This document shows positions 30,139 to 38,613 of a stretch of DNA of 64,000 bases, one piece after another (within the stretch, counting starts at the first letter, position 1; every line of letters starts with the position of its first letter). A model generated the notes under the pieces. It did no database searches. It worked only from the letters and a program-made list of their open reading frames with translations, and was not told the DNA's origin. The position numbers were made by a program, and so were the translations under genes. Source of the stretch: Bordetella parapertussis. Lineage in GTDB: Bacteria; Pseudomonadota; Gammaproteobacteria; Burkholderiales; Burkholderiaceae_B. The stretch is taken from contig CAMDEF010000015.1 of the NCBI GenBank assembly GCA_945895265.1, positions 1 to 64,000 on the forward strand, in the 5' to 3' direction.

Positions 30139-31188
30139 TTACGCAGCGGGCTCGGCAAACAATTCGGTGCGCACAAAATCAAGAGCCGAGCTGTTGGCCT
30201 GAAGTACCTGCTGGCCTAAGACACCCGACCAATAACCTGCACCACCGCCTGCCCGCGCCCATTCGTTTAGGCGGCGGGTGTACAGCTGTAAATCAAACTC
30301 TTTAGTGACGCCAATCGCACCGTGTACCGCATGCGCCACCGCAACAACACGCGCGACCGCCTGGCTGGTTTGGGCCTTTGCTAAGGCTACAAGGGCCGGC
30401 GCAGGCTGCCAAGTGGTGCTGCGGCAGGCCATTTCAGCAGCCATTCGGGCACCGAACACCTGCTCGGCCACTTCACTAATTTGCTGTTGCAGGGCCTGGA
30501 ACCGGCCAATTGGTTTGCCAAATTGCTCGCGTTGATTGGCCCAACCGAGCGTCATTTCAAAGACCCGGTCTGCCGCACCGGCAATTAATACCGCAAGCGA
30601 CAGCGCCATCAATTCACGAAACTGAGGCTGCTGAAACTGCCCCAGCAACGAAGCCTTTGCGACGTCAGCAGACCAGCTTAAATCAGCATCGAGCGACCCA
30701 TGACCACCTGATGGTGTGCGTTGCGCCTTTGAGGCGGGCAAGAGCCACACAGAAGCTTCACTTTGCACCAACACCCAGTTCGCAGTGAGACCAAAATTCA
30801 CGCCAGCTGCCTGTACACCCGCGCCATCTGCCGCAACGCGAAAAGGCGCAAAAGTGATGGTGCCCTCAGGCAACCCCTGAGCGAGTACCGAGACTTGCGC
30901 GCAAGTTGTTGCGTGCGCCTGCAGTAGCCAAGCACGCGCCAACAGTGTGTGTGCATAAGGCAGCGGCAGCGCATGTCGCCCCATTGAAAACAGCATGGGC
31001 CACACCTCGGTGAGCGTCAAGGCTGCGCCATTGGCGCTTTCTGGCAAGAGCGCATCAGCAAAACCGACTGAACTCAGCTCGGACCACAAATTGGCCGTTT
31101 CAGCACCACCTTCGATTTGCCGTATCACGGCCGGCGTGCAAACTTCGCCAAACAAATGCTCTGCTGAATCATAAAAATCGTTTTGCAT
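30139..31188 (-). CDS. Acyl-CoA dehydrogenase family protein (small subunit-like)
   Basis: 349-residue FAD-dependent acyl-CoA dehydrogenase fold. The C-terminal helical domain is recognisable from WANQREQFGKPIGRFQALQQ (about residues 225-245) and VAHAVHGAIGVTKEFDLQLY near residue 295. The N-terminal half is weakly conserved and a catalytic Glu at the usual position is not obvious, so it may be the non-catalytic partner of the dehydrogenase encoded five bases upstream; such alpha2-beta2 pairs occur in steroid and branched-acid catabolism. Its stop is seven bases from the convergent fnr stop. Confidence 0.82.
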   Translation of the reverse strand: MQNDFYDSAEHLFGEVCTPAVIRQIEGGAETANLWSELSSVGFADALLPESANGAALTLTEVWPMLFSMGRHALPLPYAHTLLARAWLLQAHATTCAQVSVLAQGLPEGTITFAPFRVAADGAGVQAAGVNFGLTANWVLVQSEASVWLLPASKAQRTPSGGHGSLDADLSWSADVAKASLLGQFQQPQFRELMALSLAVLIAGAADRVFEMTLGWANQREQFGKPIGRFQALQQQISEVAEQVFGARMAAEMACRSTTWQPAPALVALAKAQTSQAVARVVAVAHAVHGAIGVTKEFDLQLYTRRLNEWARAGGGAGYWSGVLGQQVLQANSSALDFVRTELFAEPAA

Positions 31189-31193
31189 GCTCG

Positions 31194-32345
31194 TTACCTC
31201 AATCCTAAACCGCGTGCAATGATGCCACGCAAAATCTCGCGCGTACCGCCTCGTAGTGAGAAGGTCGCGCCCATTTGTTCAAGGTAGCCCAAGGTCTGCA
31301 ACAGATCTGGCGACGCAATAAATTCGGGATGCGTGCCTAACCACGCCGCAATATTGCTAATCAATCTTTGCTCAAAATCAGTGCCAAAATCTTTGACCAC
31401 TGAGGCGTCAATTGCAGGGCTCTCACCATCGACCAATTTTTGCGTGACCGCCAGCGACAACGCCCGCAAGGTTGCCATTTCAGCAACCATAGACCCCACT
31501 AACGCGCTCGTTTCGGTGTCGTGAATGGACTGAGCACGCAAGGCCTCGATCCAGCAATCTAACAATGCGATACTCGAATAAATGCGCTCGGGGCCGCTGC
31601 GCTCAAAGGCAAGCTCAGCATTGACCTGATCCCAGCCTTGACCTTCAGTGCCGACCAAGGCGTCTGCACCAAGCTTGACGTTGTCAAAAAACACTTCAGA
31701 GAAATGTGCATCGCCAGCCATGTCTGTGATGGGCCGCACGGTCACGCCGGGCAAACTTAAATCAATGATGACTTGAGAGAGGCCCTTCTGACGATCACTG
31801 GTTTCGCCAGAGGTGCGAACCAAGGCGATCATGTAATGACAGCCGTGCGCATTGGTTGTCCAGATTTTGCTGCCATTAAGCAGCCAACCGGCCTCGGTGC
31901 GCTGCGCACGGCTTCGGATACTTGCTAAATCAGAGCCTGAACTGGGTTCACTCATGCCGATACAGAAAAAAGCTTCGCCACGGCAGATTCGTGGAATATA
32001 AAACTGGCGTTGTGCCTCAGTGCCATAGCGCAACAATAACGGGCCGCTTTGACGATCTGCAATCCAGTGAGAGGCAACAGGCGCGCCTGACGCCAGTAAC
32101 TCTTCAGACAGAACGAATCTTGAAAAAAAACCTTTGCCTGACCCACCATACTCTTTCGGAATCGTGAGCCCAAGCCAACCCTGCTTAGCCAACTTCTTGC
32201 TGAAGTCGTCGCTGGTTCCCATCCAAGAGCGCGCTTTAGCGTGCGAAGGCATACCAACGAGTGCTTCATTTAAAAATTGTCTGATTTCACTGCGAAAGGC
32301 AGCCTCTTGGGCTGGAACCTGATTGAACTCAAGCGCGGTCAGCAT
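31194..32345 (-). CDS. Acyl-CoA dehydrogenase
   Basis: 383-residue acyl-CoA dehydrogenase. Visible are GWLGLTIPKEYGGSGKG in the N-terminal domain (about residue 55), the flavin/substrate strand segment CIGMSEPSSGSDLASIRSRA (about 132-150), WTTNAHGCHYMIALV, and the C-terminal LRGGTREILRGIIARGLGL, where such enzymes bind FAD and NAD-like ribityl phosphates. It precedes the second dehydrogenase by five bases, implying one mRNA and probably one complex. The substrate is unknown; the MaoC-like hydratase across the divergent spacer suggests a beta-oxidation-like route. Confidence 0.9.
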   Translation of the reverse strand: MLTALEFNQVPAQEAAFRSEIRQFLNEALVGMPSHAKARSWMGTSDDFSKKLAKQGWLGLTIPKEYGGSGKGFFSRFVLSEELLASGAPVASHWIADRQSGPLLLRYGTEAQRQFYIPRICRGEAFFCIGMSEPSSGSDLASIRSRAQRTEAGWLLNGSKIWTTNAHGCHYMIALVRTSGETSDRQKGLSQVIIDLSLPGVTVRPITDMAGDAHFSEVFFDNVKLGADALVGTEGQGWDQVNAELAFERSGPERIYSSIALLDCWIEALRAQSIHDTETSALVGSMVAEMATLRALSLAVTQKLVDGESPAIDASVVKDFGTDFEQRLISNIAAWLGTHPEFIASPDLLQTLGYLEQMGATFSLRGGTREILRGIIARGLGLR

Positions 32346-32505
32346 AATAAGAAATAATCCTGAAAATCAAGGGGTTGGAGCAAAGCAACGCGACAGCGAC
32401 ATGCCCTATACTTCAACTTGAATATACCGCAGCTACAACAAGAAATAACTGTGTGCCCCTATTGTATTTGTTTGTTCGGGACGCACAAACCCCACAGGAG
32501 AGGTC

Positions 32506-32967
32506 ATGAGCGATGCTCAATTGCTAGGCGCCGGTTACACATGGCAAGAATTATCTGTTGGACAGCGCTTCAAAACGTTTCGACGCACCATTACCGAGAC
32601 CGATATCATTAATTTCATCAGCGTCACGGGGATGCTCGAGACTATCTTTATTGATCGAACATTTGAACATGGCGCCATGAAAGGGCGTCCGGCACCGGGT
32701 GGGTTGACCTATGGTCTGATCGAAGGCTTACTCATGCAAGGCATGGTGCAAGGCACGGGCTTGGCCTTACTTGAAGTTCATAAAAAAATGCTGCATCCAG
32801 TTGTCGCAGGTGACACAGTGTGGGCTGAGGTTGAAGTCACGGCAATCAAGCCAACGTCTAAGCTCAACCGCGCTGTCGTGACTTCGCGCATAGACGTCAA
32901 AAATCAAGACGGCGTTGATGTCATGACCTACACCGCGACGCGCATGTTAGCGGGCGAAAGGCACTAA
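32506..32967 (+). CDS. MaoC-like / FAS1-type dehydratase domain protein
   Basis: 153-residue hot-dog-fold protein similar to MaoC enoyl-CoA hydratases. The N terminus LSVGQRFKTFRRTITETDIINFISVTG is the typical first strand and helix; GRPAPGGLTYGL occupies the place of the hydratase segment, but the classic Asp-x4-His dyad is altered, since the expected D...NPLH reads IDRTFEHG. It may therefore bind an acyl-CoA differently or act on another substrate. It has an AGGAGAGGT ribosome binding site seven bases before ATG. It is divergent from the two acyl-CoA dehydrogenase genes. Confidence 0.8.
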   Translation: MSDAQLLGAGYTWQELSVGQRFKTFRRTITETDIINFISVTGMLETIFIDRTFEHGAMKGRPAPGGLTYGLIEGLLMQGMVQGTGLALLEVHKKMLHPVVAGDTVWAEVEVTAIKPTSKLNRAVVTSRIDVKNQDGVDVMTYTATRMLAGERH

Positions 32968-33212
32968 AATCCAATATCGTGCTGCGCGTCTTTTGCGGTG
33001 GGCAACATATAGAGCGTGAGCATGCTAGAGAGCGTCGCAATCAGCCAGAAAAAGAAAAACCCGACTGCGTAAAGTACGTCGCGCTCGGGCCGAAAGTAAC
33101 CGAAGATCGCGACATCAAGCGGGTCGATTAACGCAAACACGACCGCGCTTGCTACCCCTGCCATCAAAAATGACGGCCATAAGATCAACATCAACGATCG
33201 ACGGTTCATCAT
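32964..33212 (-). CDS. Small two-helix membrane protein at the end of the cbb3 cluster
   Basis: 82 residues with two hydrophobic helices (about 8-30 and 45-68) joined by a polar loop. I do not recognise a named family. It is the last gene of the leftward cbb3 oxidase cluster, ten bases after the CcoH-like gene, so an accessory role in oxidase assembly or stability is a reasonable guess. Its stop overlaps the convergent MaoC-like gene by four bases. Confidence 0.7.
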   Translation of the reverse strand: MMNRRSLMLILWPSFLMAGVASAVVFALIDPLDVAIFGYFRPERDVLYAVGFFFFWLIATLSSMLTLYMLPTAKDAQHDIGF

Positions 33213-33222
33213 CAGCCTTGCA

Positions 33223-33450
33223 TCAGTGAGGTTGCGACAAAGGCGTCTGCGCCGAGACTTTTTCGACGACTAAACCTCGTTTGATACCACCATCAACAAT
33301 CGACTGATCTGAAAAGCCTTGAAACGCCAGCACAATCGTGATCGCACAGCCCACGATCGCAACCGCAGGGCCCGCCATGAGCAGCCAGGGCCAACGTTGA
33401 CGCCACCAAGGTATCGCTGCTTCCAAATCGTTTTCTTCTTGTACGCTCAT
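33223..33450 (-). CDS. ccoH: Short CcoH/FixH-like protein
   Basis: 75 residues: a polar N terminus, an aromatic lead-in WWRQRWPWLLMAGP, one transmembrane helix (about 22-43) and a DGGIKRGLVVEK segment. This matches the beginning of FixH/CcoH, where a Pro-Trp start, one helix and a DDYYKxGLxIN-like motif precede a periplasmic domain of about 100 residues. That domain is missing here. The frame is intact and has normal spacing to ccoG (30 bases), so it looks like a genuine reduced form rather than a fresh truncation. CcoH works in cbb3 oxidase assembly. Confidence 0.75.
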   Translation of the reverse strand: MSVQEENDLEAAIPWWRQRWPWLLMAGPAVAIVGCAITIVLAFQGFSDQSIVDGGIKRGLVVEKVSAQTPLSQPH

Positions 33451-33480
33451 CTTTTGGAATCCTATTTTTAATGAAGCTTT

Positions 33481-35112
33481 TTATTGAAGCATGATAAAAC
33501 TTGAAGCCTCTCGCACCGTCAGTGAAACATGCCCATCAGGCGCGCTTGAGGTTGTGACAAAATGAATCGGATAAGACCCAGGCTTGGCTGCATCGCGCGG
33601 GGCTCGCAGCACGACCGCCAAGACTCGATTCGAGGCGGCTGCGACCTCAACTTGCGGCACCGCAGCGCTTGAAATATTTCTGTTGTTTTCTTCAGGCTTG
33701 AGGCGAAGCACAGCCACAGAAGGGTCGGCAAACTTCACACTTAAACCTGGCAAGCCTTCGGCTCGTATTGACAAGACAAGACTGTGCTCAGAGGCGTTCA
33801 TCATCTGTAAACGGTAGACGTTTTCGATCATCCCATCAGCCACCTCGCGCCCTAGCATGCCGCGATCACGAATCACGTCTACCCGTAAAGTCGTTCGAGT
33901 TGCCAACGCAGTCACAAAAATTGACACCAGTACGAGCATCAAGGCGCTGTATATCAACACACGGGGTCGCAGCAAATGCTTACGCACTTGTTGTACAGAG
34001 AGCTTTTCTAACATACCTCGCTCTGAAGTATAGCGAATCAAGCCCTCTGGGTACGCAATTTTCTTCATGACTTGATTGCAGGCATCTACGCAGGCACCAC
34101 AACCAATACACATGTATTGCAAACCCTGTCGGATGTCGATGCCGGTCGGGCAGACTTGCACGCAAATGCTGCAATCGACACAATCACCCAAGCCTTGCGC
34201 ATAGTGATCAACTTTGCGTGAACGCGCACCGCGCGGCTCGCCTCGAGCCGTATCGTAGGTCACCACCAAGGTATCAGGGTCAACCATCACGCTTTGAAAA
34301 CGTGCATACGGGCACATGTACTTGCAGACTTGTTCGCGTAAAAAGCCAGCATTGCCCCACGTTGCAAAGCTATAAAACAAAAACCAAAACCACTGCCATG
34401 GCCCAAAGGTAAAGCTAAGCAACGCCTGACCCAGCTCGCGGATGGGTGCGAAATAACCGATAAACGTAAAGCCAGTTAGCCCTGCAACGACTAGCCAAAG
34501 CGCGTGCTTGCTGACCTTGACCCGTAGTTTGCGAAACGACCAAGGCGCCTCATCTAAGCGAATTCGTGCAACCCGATCGCCTTCGGTGTGCCGTTCGATC
34601 CACATGAAAATTTCGGTATAGACAGTTTGCGGGCAGGCATAGCCACAAAAAAGACGACCTGCAATCGCCGTAAATAGAAATAGCCCAAGTGCCGAGATCA
34701 GCAACAAGAGTGTCAAGTAGATAACGTCTTGCGGCCACAACACCATGCCAAAGATATAAAACTTACGCGCACCAAGATCAAACAAAACCGCCTGGCGATC
34801 GTTCCAGGTGAGCCAAGGGACTGCATAAAAGATCAGCTGTGTGAAACCAACAAACAGCAAACGCCAACGGGCAAACATCCCCTGGACTGAACGCATGTAG
34901 ATTTTTTGTCTGACGTCTTGAATCGCTTGTTCGACAGAGTGTGAGACGTCTGTCGCTGGCTTGGCGCCTAGCGGGCGCCAAGGAGGGGCAGAAGTAGAAG
35001 CAAGTGCTGAGGGAGTGGCAGGACCGGCAGAGAGAGTTGCCTTTGCAGTTCCAGTTGCAGTTGCAGTTGCAGTTGCAGATACAACTGCAGGTACGGGTGA
35101 ATCAGGCGACAT
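33481..35112 (-). CDS. ccoG: Cytochrome c oxidase accessory protein CcoG (FixG/RdxA)
   Basis: Membrane iron-sulfur protein of 543 residues that reduces Cu(II) to Cu(I) for cbb3 oxidase copper insertion. Cysteine motifs in order: CGYACPQTVY, CKYMCPYAR, and the two ferredoxin-type clusters CVDCSICVQVCPTGID and CIGCGACVDACNQVM. Five or so membrane helices and a C-terminal Ig-like periplasmic domain (about 420-543) follow the family plan. The first 50 residues are an unusual Ala/Thr/Ser/Pro-rich extension containing Ala-Thr repeats encoded by a hexanucleotide repeat. The gene starts nine bases after the ccoP stop. Confidence 0.93.
   Translation of the reverse strand: MSPDSPVPAVVSATATATATGTAKATLSAGPATPSALASTSAPPWRPLGAKPATDVSHSVEQAIQDVRQKIYMRSVQGMFARWRLLFVGFTQLIFYAVPWLTWNDRQAVLFDLGARKFYIFGMVLWPQDVIYLTLLLLISALGLFLFTAIAGRLFCGYACPQTVYTEIFMWIERHTEGDRVARIRLDEAPWSFRKLRVKVSKHALWLVVAGLTGFTFIGYFAPIRELGQALLSFTFGPWQWFWFLFYSFATWGNAGFLREQVCKYMCPYARFQSVMVDPDTLVVTYDTARGEPRGARSRKVDHYAQGLGDCVDCSICVQVCPTGIDIRQGLQYMCIGCGACVDACNQVMKKIAYPEGLIRYTSERGMLEKLSVQQVRKHLLRPRVLIYSALMLVLVSIFVTALATRTTLRVDVIRDRGMLGREVADGMIENVYRLQMMNASEHSLVLSIRAEGLPGLSVKFADPSVAVLRLKPEENNRNISSAAVPQVEVAAASNRVLAVVLRAPRDAAKPGSYPIHFVTTSSAPDGHVSLTVREASSFIMLQ
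35055..35078. repeat. Hexanucleotide repeat (GTTGCA x4) inside the ccoG N-terminal coding region
   Basis: Four exact GTTGCA units, flanked by imperfect ones on both sides, encode Ala-Thr pairs on the minus strand near residues 13-20 of CcoG. A unit gain or loss keeps the frame and only changes the number of Ala-Thr pairs. The extension is not part of the conserved protein. Confidence 0.85.
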
Positions 35113-35121
35113 TCATTACAC

Positions 35122-36066
35122 TCACTTTGCCCGGGCGCTGGTGACAGTTGCAGACGTGACATCGACACCTTTTGACAAGCCCCAAACCCAGGCTGTCACT
35201 AAGCGGATCTGCTCAGAGGTTAAGGTCTGCTCTTGAGCGGGCATGCGATTATTGCGTCCGTTCAAAATGCTATGCACGATGGTGGCCTCTGAGCTGCCGT
35301 AGAGCCAAATATCATCAGTCAAATTTGGTGCACCCAAGGCCTTATTGCCCTTACCTTCAGCGCCATGGCAGGCCGCGCACGTGTTCATATACTCTGACTT
35401 ACCACGCAGGACACGAATCTGATCATGCGCCAAACCAGACAGTGACCGGACATACTGCGCAATATCCCCAGCAGTCCGTGCATCGATCGCAGCACCCAAC
35501 GCTGGCATGACGCCATTTCGGCCTTGGGTAATGGTTGCCAGCAACACGTCAGGCTGGCGACCATAGATCGAATCACCTTCAACCAGATTCGGAAAGCTAG
35601 TACTGCCTTTTGCATCTGAGCCGTGGCATTGCGCACAGTTATTCAAGAACAAACGTTCACCGATCAAATGTGCTTCAGGGTCTGCAGCTATCTGTGGGAT
35701 ATCCATGTTGGCAAAGCGCGCGTAGATCGGTTTGACCGTTGCGTCGAGCGCAGCTTGGTCTTGCTTAACTTCTTGAGCAGAGGTGTAAGCTAAGCTCCCT
35801 TGAAAAGCACCCAAACCTGGGTACAGCACCAGATATCCCAAACCAAACAGACACATGATCACGTACATCATCGTCCACCAGCGAGGCACTGGGTTGTTCA
35901 TCTCGCGCAAATCACCGTCCCACACATGACCGGTATCTTCAACCTTACCGGGCTGTGGCTTAAGCCACTGACGCTGCGAAAATATCAACCACAGACACCA
36001 GGCAATACCCGCTATCACTACGAAGGCAACGTAATACCCCCAAAAACCGTTGACAAAGTCGCTCAT
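35122..36066 (-). CDS. ccoP: Cytochrome cbb3 oxidase subunit III (di-heme cytochrome c)
   Basis: Membrane-anchored di-heme cytochrome c of 314 residues that passes electrons into the cbb3 oxidase. Two transmembrane helices (about 10-30 and 65-83) precede the periplasmic part. Heme attachment motifs are CAQCH (near residue 143) and CAACH (near residue 232), with distal Met ligands probable in GVMPALG and NRMPAQE. The start overlaps the ccoQ stop in ATGA. Confidence 0.96.
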   Translation of the reverse strand: MSDFVNGFWGYYVAFVVIAGIAWCLWLIFSQRQWLKPQPGKVEDTGHVWDGDLREMNNPVPRWWTMMYVIMCLFGLGYLVLYPGLGAFQGSLAYTSAQEVKQDQAALDATVKPIYARFANMDIPQIAADPEAHLIGERLFLNNCAQCHGSDAKGSTSFPNLVEGDSIYGRQPDVLLATITQGRNGVMPALGAAIDARTAGDIAQYVRSLSGLAHDQIRVLRGKSEYMNTCAACHGAEGKGNKALGAPNLTDDIWLYGSSEATIVHSILNGRNNRMPAQEQTLTSEQIRLVTAWVWGLSKGVDVTSATVTSARAK

Positions 36067-36239
36067 GGCCGTGTGCCTCCGTGTGGATGTGGGTGCGCTT
36101 CATCGGGCAAGGCGAAAGGCAACATTTCCGCCTCGTAGTTTGCCGTTTGGCGTTCGCGTGAAAACGCCCACCAGACAATTGCAAAGAACGTCAGCATCGC
36201 CATGATCGTTGACAATGCATTGAGATAAGCAAGCATCAT
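36063..36239 (-). CDS. ccoQ: Cytochrome cbb3 oxidase subunit CcoQ (58 aa)
   Basis: Read directly from the DNA: 58 codons beginning [18 protein letters not shown], with one membrane helix (about 3-24), the conserved WWAFSRER motif just after it and an acidic/His-Pro-rich tail. This is the CcoQ/FixQ subunit, which stabilises the oxidase complex. Its start overlaps the ccoO stop (ATGA) and its stop overlaps the ccoP start (ATGA), so ccoO, ccoQ and ccoP are tightly coupled. A second ATG directly follows the first. Confidence 0.9.
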   Translation of the reverse strand: MMLAYLNALSTIMAMLTFFAIVWWAFSRERQTANYEAEMLPFALPDEAHPHPHGGTRP

Positions 36240-36898
36240 TTACCCCCTGTTTTAAGCGACTGTGCCTGTGCGGCTTTGCGTACACCAGTCCCTAATCCTT
36301 GCAGATAGGCGATCAGCGCGTCTTCTTCTGTTTTGCCTTTGAGTGCTGCGGGTGCGGCGCTAATCTGAGCGTCGGTGTAGGGCACGCCCAGCACGCGCAA
36401 GGCACGCATGCGATCGCCGATATCATCACTTTGGACCGGGTTGGTGGCTAACCAAGGATACCCAGGCATGTTCGATTCGGGCACCACGGCGCGCGGGTTG
36501 CGCAGATGGATACGATGCCAGTCATCGGAGTAGCGCTCGCCGATGCGCGCCAGATCAGGACCCGTGCGCTTTGAACCCCACAAAAACGGACGATCAAAAA
36601 CGGACTCGCCAGCAACAGAGTAAGGACCATAACGCTGCACTTCGGCGTGCAACATTCTGATTTGCTGCGAATGACAGCCTACACACCCTTCGCGGATGTA
36701 CAGATCGCGGCCCATCAAGCGCAGGGCGTCGTAGGGCTCGACGCCCGCCGAAGGCTTAGTGGTTGAGTGCTGAAAAAACAGCGGAACAATCTGCACTAAG
36801 CCGGCAAACAGCACGACCAAGATACTGCAGATGATCATCAGACCGATATTTTTTTCAAGCGTTGCGTGCGAGAAGAAAGGTGTTTTTTGTTGTGCCAT
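36236..36898 (-). CDS. ccoO: Cytochrome cbb3 oxidase subunit II (mono-heme cytochrome c)
   Basis: 220-residue membrane-anchored mono-heme cytochrome c. One N-terminal helix (about 15-38), then the heme motif CVGCH in [15 protein letters not shown] near residue 73; the distal Met is probably in SNMPGYPWL. It lies ten bases after ccoN and overlaps ccoQ by four. Confidence 0.96.
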   Translation of the reverse strand: MAQQKTPFFSHATLEKNIGLMIICSILVVLFAGLVQIVPLFFQHSTTKPSAGVEPYDALRLMGRDLYIREGCVGCHSQQIRMLHAEVQRYGPYSVAGESVFDRPFLWGSKRTGPDLARIGERYSDDWHRIHLRNPRAVVPESNMPGYPWLATNPVQSDDIGDRMRALRVLGVPYTDAQISAAPAALKGKTEEDALIAYLQGLGTGVRKAAQAQSLKTGGK

Positions 36899-36908
36899 GA
36901 TGTGCTCC

Positions 36909-38375
36909 TCAGGCCTGTGCCAAGCTAGATAATTGAGGGGTTGAAGCGGCGGCGCCTGGCACCACTGGATTCACCGCGGTTTGCCCGATGACTGTTTTGA
37001 ACACGTTATAGGCCATCAACAGCATTCCACAGAGGTAAAGCAACCCACCCAACAAGCGGATAAAGTAAAACGGAGCGGTCGATTTGACGGATTCGACGAA
37101 GCTATAGGTCAAGGACCCATCGACTTCAGTGGCGCGCCACATCAAGCCTTGCATCACTCCCGCAATCCACATTGCTGCGATGTACAACACGACACCTATT
37201 GTTGCGATCCAGAAGTGAACTTCGATGAGCTTGACGCTATACATTTTTTCGCGTCCCCAGAGCCGAGGGATCAAGTAATACAGCATGCCAAAGGTAATCA
37301 TGGCGACCCAACCCAGTGCACCTGAATGAACGTGTCCGACGGTCCAATCGGTGTAATGCGAAAGCGCATTGACTGTGCGGATCGACATCATCGATCCTTC
37401 AAACGTTGACATCCCGTAAAACGACAGCGAGACCACCATGAATTTGAGGATTGGATCGGTACGCAATTTGTACCAGGCACCCGAGAGCGTCATGATGCCG
37501 TTAATCATGCCGCCCCAAGACGGCGCTAAAAGAATCAATGAGAACACCATGCCTAAGGATTGAGTCCAGTCGGGCAACGAGGTATACAAGAGGTGATGCG
37601 GGCCGGCCCACATGTAGGTGAACGCCAAGGCCCAGAAGTGCACAATCGACAAACGGTAAGAATAAATGGGCCGCTCAGCCTGCTTGGGCACAAAGTAATA
37701 CATCATGCCTAGAAAGCTGGTGGTTAAGAAGAACCCCACCGCGTTATGCCCATACCACCACTGCACCATCGCGTCTTGCACACCGGCGTAAGCAGAATAC
37801 GATTTCCAGAGCGAGACGGGCATCTCGATGTTGTTGACGATATGCAAAATCGCAATGGTCAGAATATATGAGCCAAAGAACCAGTTGGCGACATAAATGT
37901 GCTTCACCTTACGCTTGACGATGGTCCCAAAAAACACCACTGCGTAGGCAACCCATACGAGCGTAATCAAGATGTCGATTGGCCACTCTAGCTCGGCGTA
38001 TTCTTTACTGGTTGTGATCCCCAAAGGCAGTGTCACGGCTGCGGCAACAATCACTAGTTGCCAACCCCAAAACGTGAACGCGGCGAGCGGTGTGCAGAAC
38101 AAACGTGCCTGGCAGGTACGTTGCACCACGTAGTATGAGGCAGCAAAGAGTGCACTGCCACCAAAGGCGAAAATCACAGCATTCGTGTGTAAAGGGCGCA
38201 AACGACCGTAAGTGAGCCACGGTATATCAAAGTTCAGTTGAGGCCACATCAGCTGCGCGGCTAACACCACCCCCACCAACATGCCCACGACACCCCAAAC
38301 GACCGTCATCACGGCAAATTGTCTGACTACACCGTAATTAAAATTTTCTGTTTTAACTGCCGCAGTACTTGTCAT
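36909..38375 (-). CDS. ccoN: Cytochrome cbb3 oxidase catalytic subunit I
   Basis: Heme-copper oxidase subunit that reduces oxygen at high affinity. From the ATG at 38375, with a GAGG ribosome binding site, it has 488 residues; upstream in-frame ATGs up to 38417 would add at most 14 residues. The helices carry the metal-ligand histidines: [14 protein letters not shown] (low-spin heme), [11 protein letters not shown] and HHLLYTSLP (CuB region), and [10 protein letters not shown] (heme b3 / low-spin heme). A perfect FNR box stands 66 bases upstream. Confidence 0.97.
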   Translation of the reverse strand: MTSTAAVKTENFNYGVVRQFAVMTVVWGVVGMLVGVVLAAQLMWPQLNFDIPWLTYGRLRPLHTNAVIFAFGGSALFAASYYVVQRTCQARLFCTPLAAFTFWGWQLVIVAAAVTLPLGITTSKEYAELEWPIDILITLVWVAYAVVFFGTIVKRKVKHIYVANWFFGSYILTIAILHIVNNIEMPVSLWKSYSAYAGVQDAMVQWWYGHNAVGFFLTTSFLGMMYYFVPKQAERPIYSYRLSIVHFWALAFTYMWAGPHHLLYTSLPDWTQSLGMVFSLILLAPSWGGMINGIMTLSGAWYKLRTDPILKFMVVSLSFYGMSTFEGSMMSIRTVNALSHYTDWTVGHVHSGALGWVAMITFGMLYYLIPRLWGREKMYSVKLIEVHFWIATIGVVLYIAAMWIAGVMQGLMWRATEVDGSLTYSFVESVKSTAPFYFIRLLGGLLYLCGMLLMAYNVFKTVIGQTAVNPVVPGAAASTPQLSSLAQA

Positions 38376-38440
38376 GATTGGCGCCTCGTGTCTCATGAAT
38401 CTTGATATTGACATCATGCCAAGTGCGGCAGAAGTCAGCT

Positions 38441-38454
38441 TTGATCTGTATCAA
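38441..38454 (-). promoter_or_regulatory. Perfect FNR box upstream of ccoN
   Basis: TTGAT-CTGT-ATCAA is an exact match to the FNR dyad. Its centre lies 32 bases from the centre of a -10-like CATGAT (38418-38413, minus strand), the spacing expected for a class II FNR-activated promoter with the box at -41.5. The box overlaps the stop codon of ccoS, so ccoN can be transcribed independently of the genes before it. Confidence 0.88.
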
Positions 38455-38603
38455 CTAACCGTGTGATCGTCGTCCTGCAAAATTGAAAGTCCAGCCTGTT
38501 CTGCGTCGTCATACTGTCCAGAAAAAACAGCCCACCACAACATGGCACCAATCAAGGCAACGATGGCCAGCGACAGCGGCAACAGTAGATAGAGAATTTC
38601 CAT
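38451..38603 (-). CDS. ccoS: cbb3 oxidase assembly protein CcoS (50 aa)
   Basis: Read directly from the DNA: 50 residues beginning MEILYLLLPLSLAIVALIGA, a single membrane helix followed by the CcoS signature WWAVFSGQYDD and an acidic tail ending LSILQDDDHTVS. CcoS is needed for cofactor insertion into cbb3 oxidase in Rhodobacter. It lies ten bases after the CcoI-like gene and its last codons run into the FNR box of ccoN. Confidence 0.92.
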   Translation of the reverse strand: MEILYLLLPLSLAIVALIGAMLWWAVFSGQYDDAEQAGLSILQDDDHTVS

Positions 38604-38613
38604 AAGTGTTGCG

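Noticed and set aside
34961..35236. Open plus-strand frame rich in Val/Ala opposite ccoG and ccoP
   Set aside because: It is a shadow of the GTTGCA repeat and the antisense of two well-supported genes.
36100..36285. 61-codon minus-strand frame across the ccoO-ccoQ junction
   Set aside because: It is in another frame from ccoQ and overlaps both real genes; the true small gene here is ccoQ at 36063-36239.
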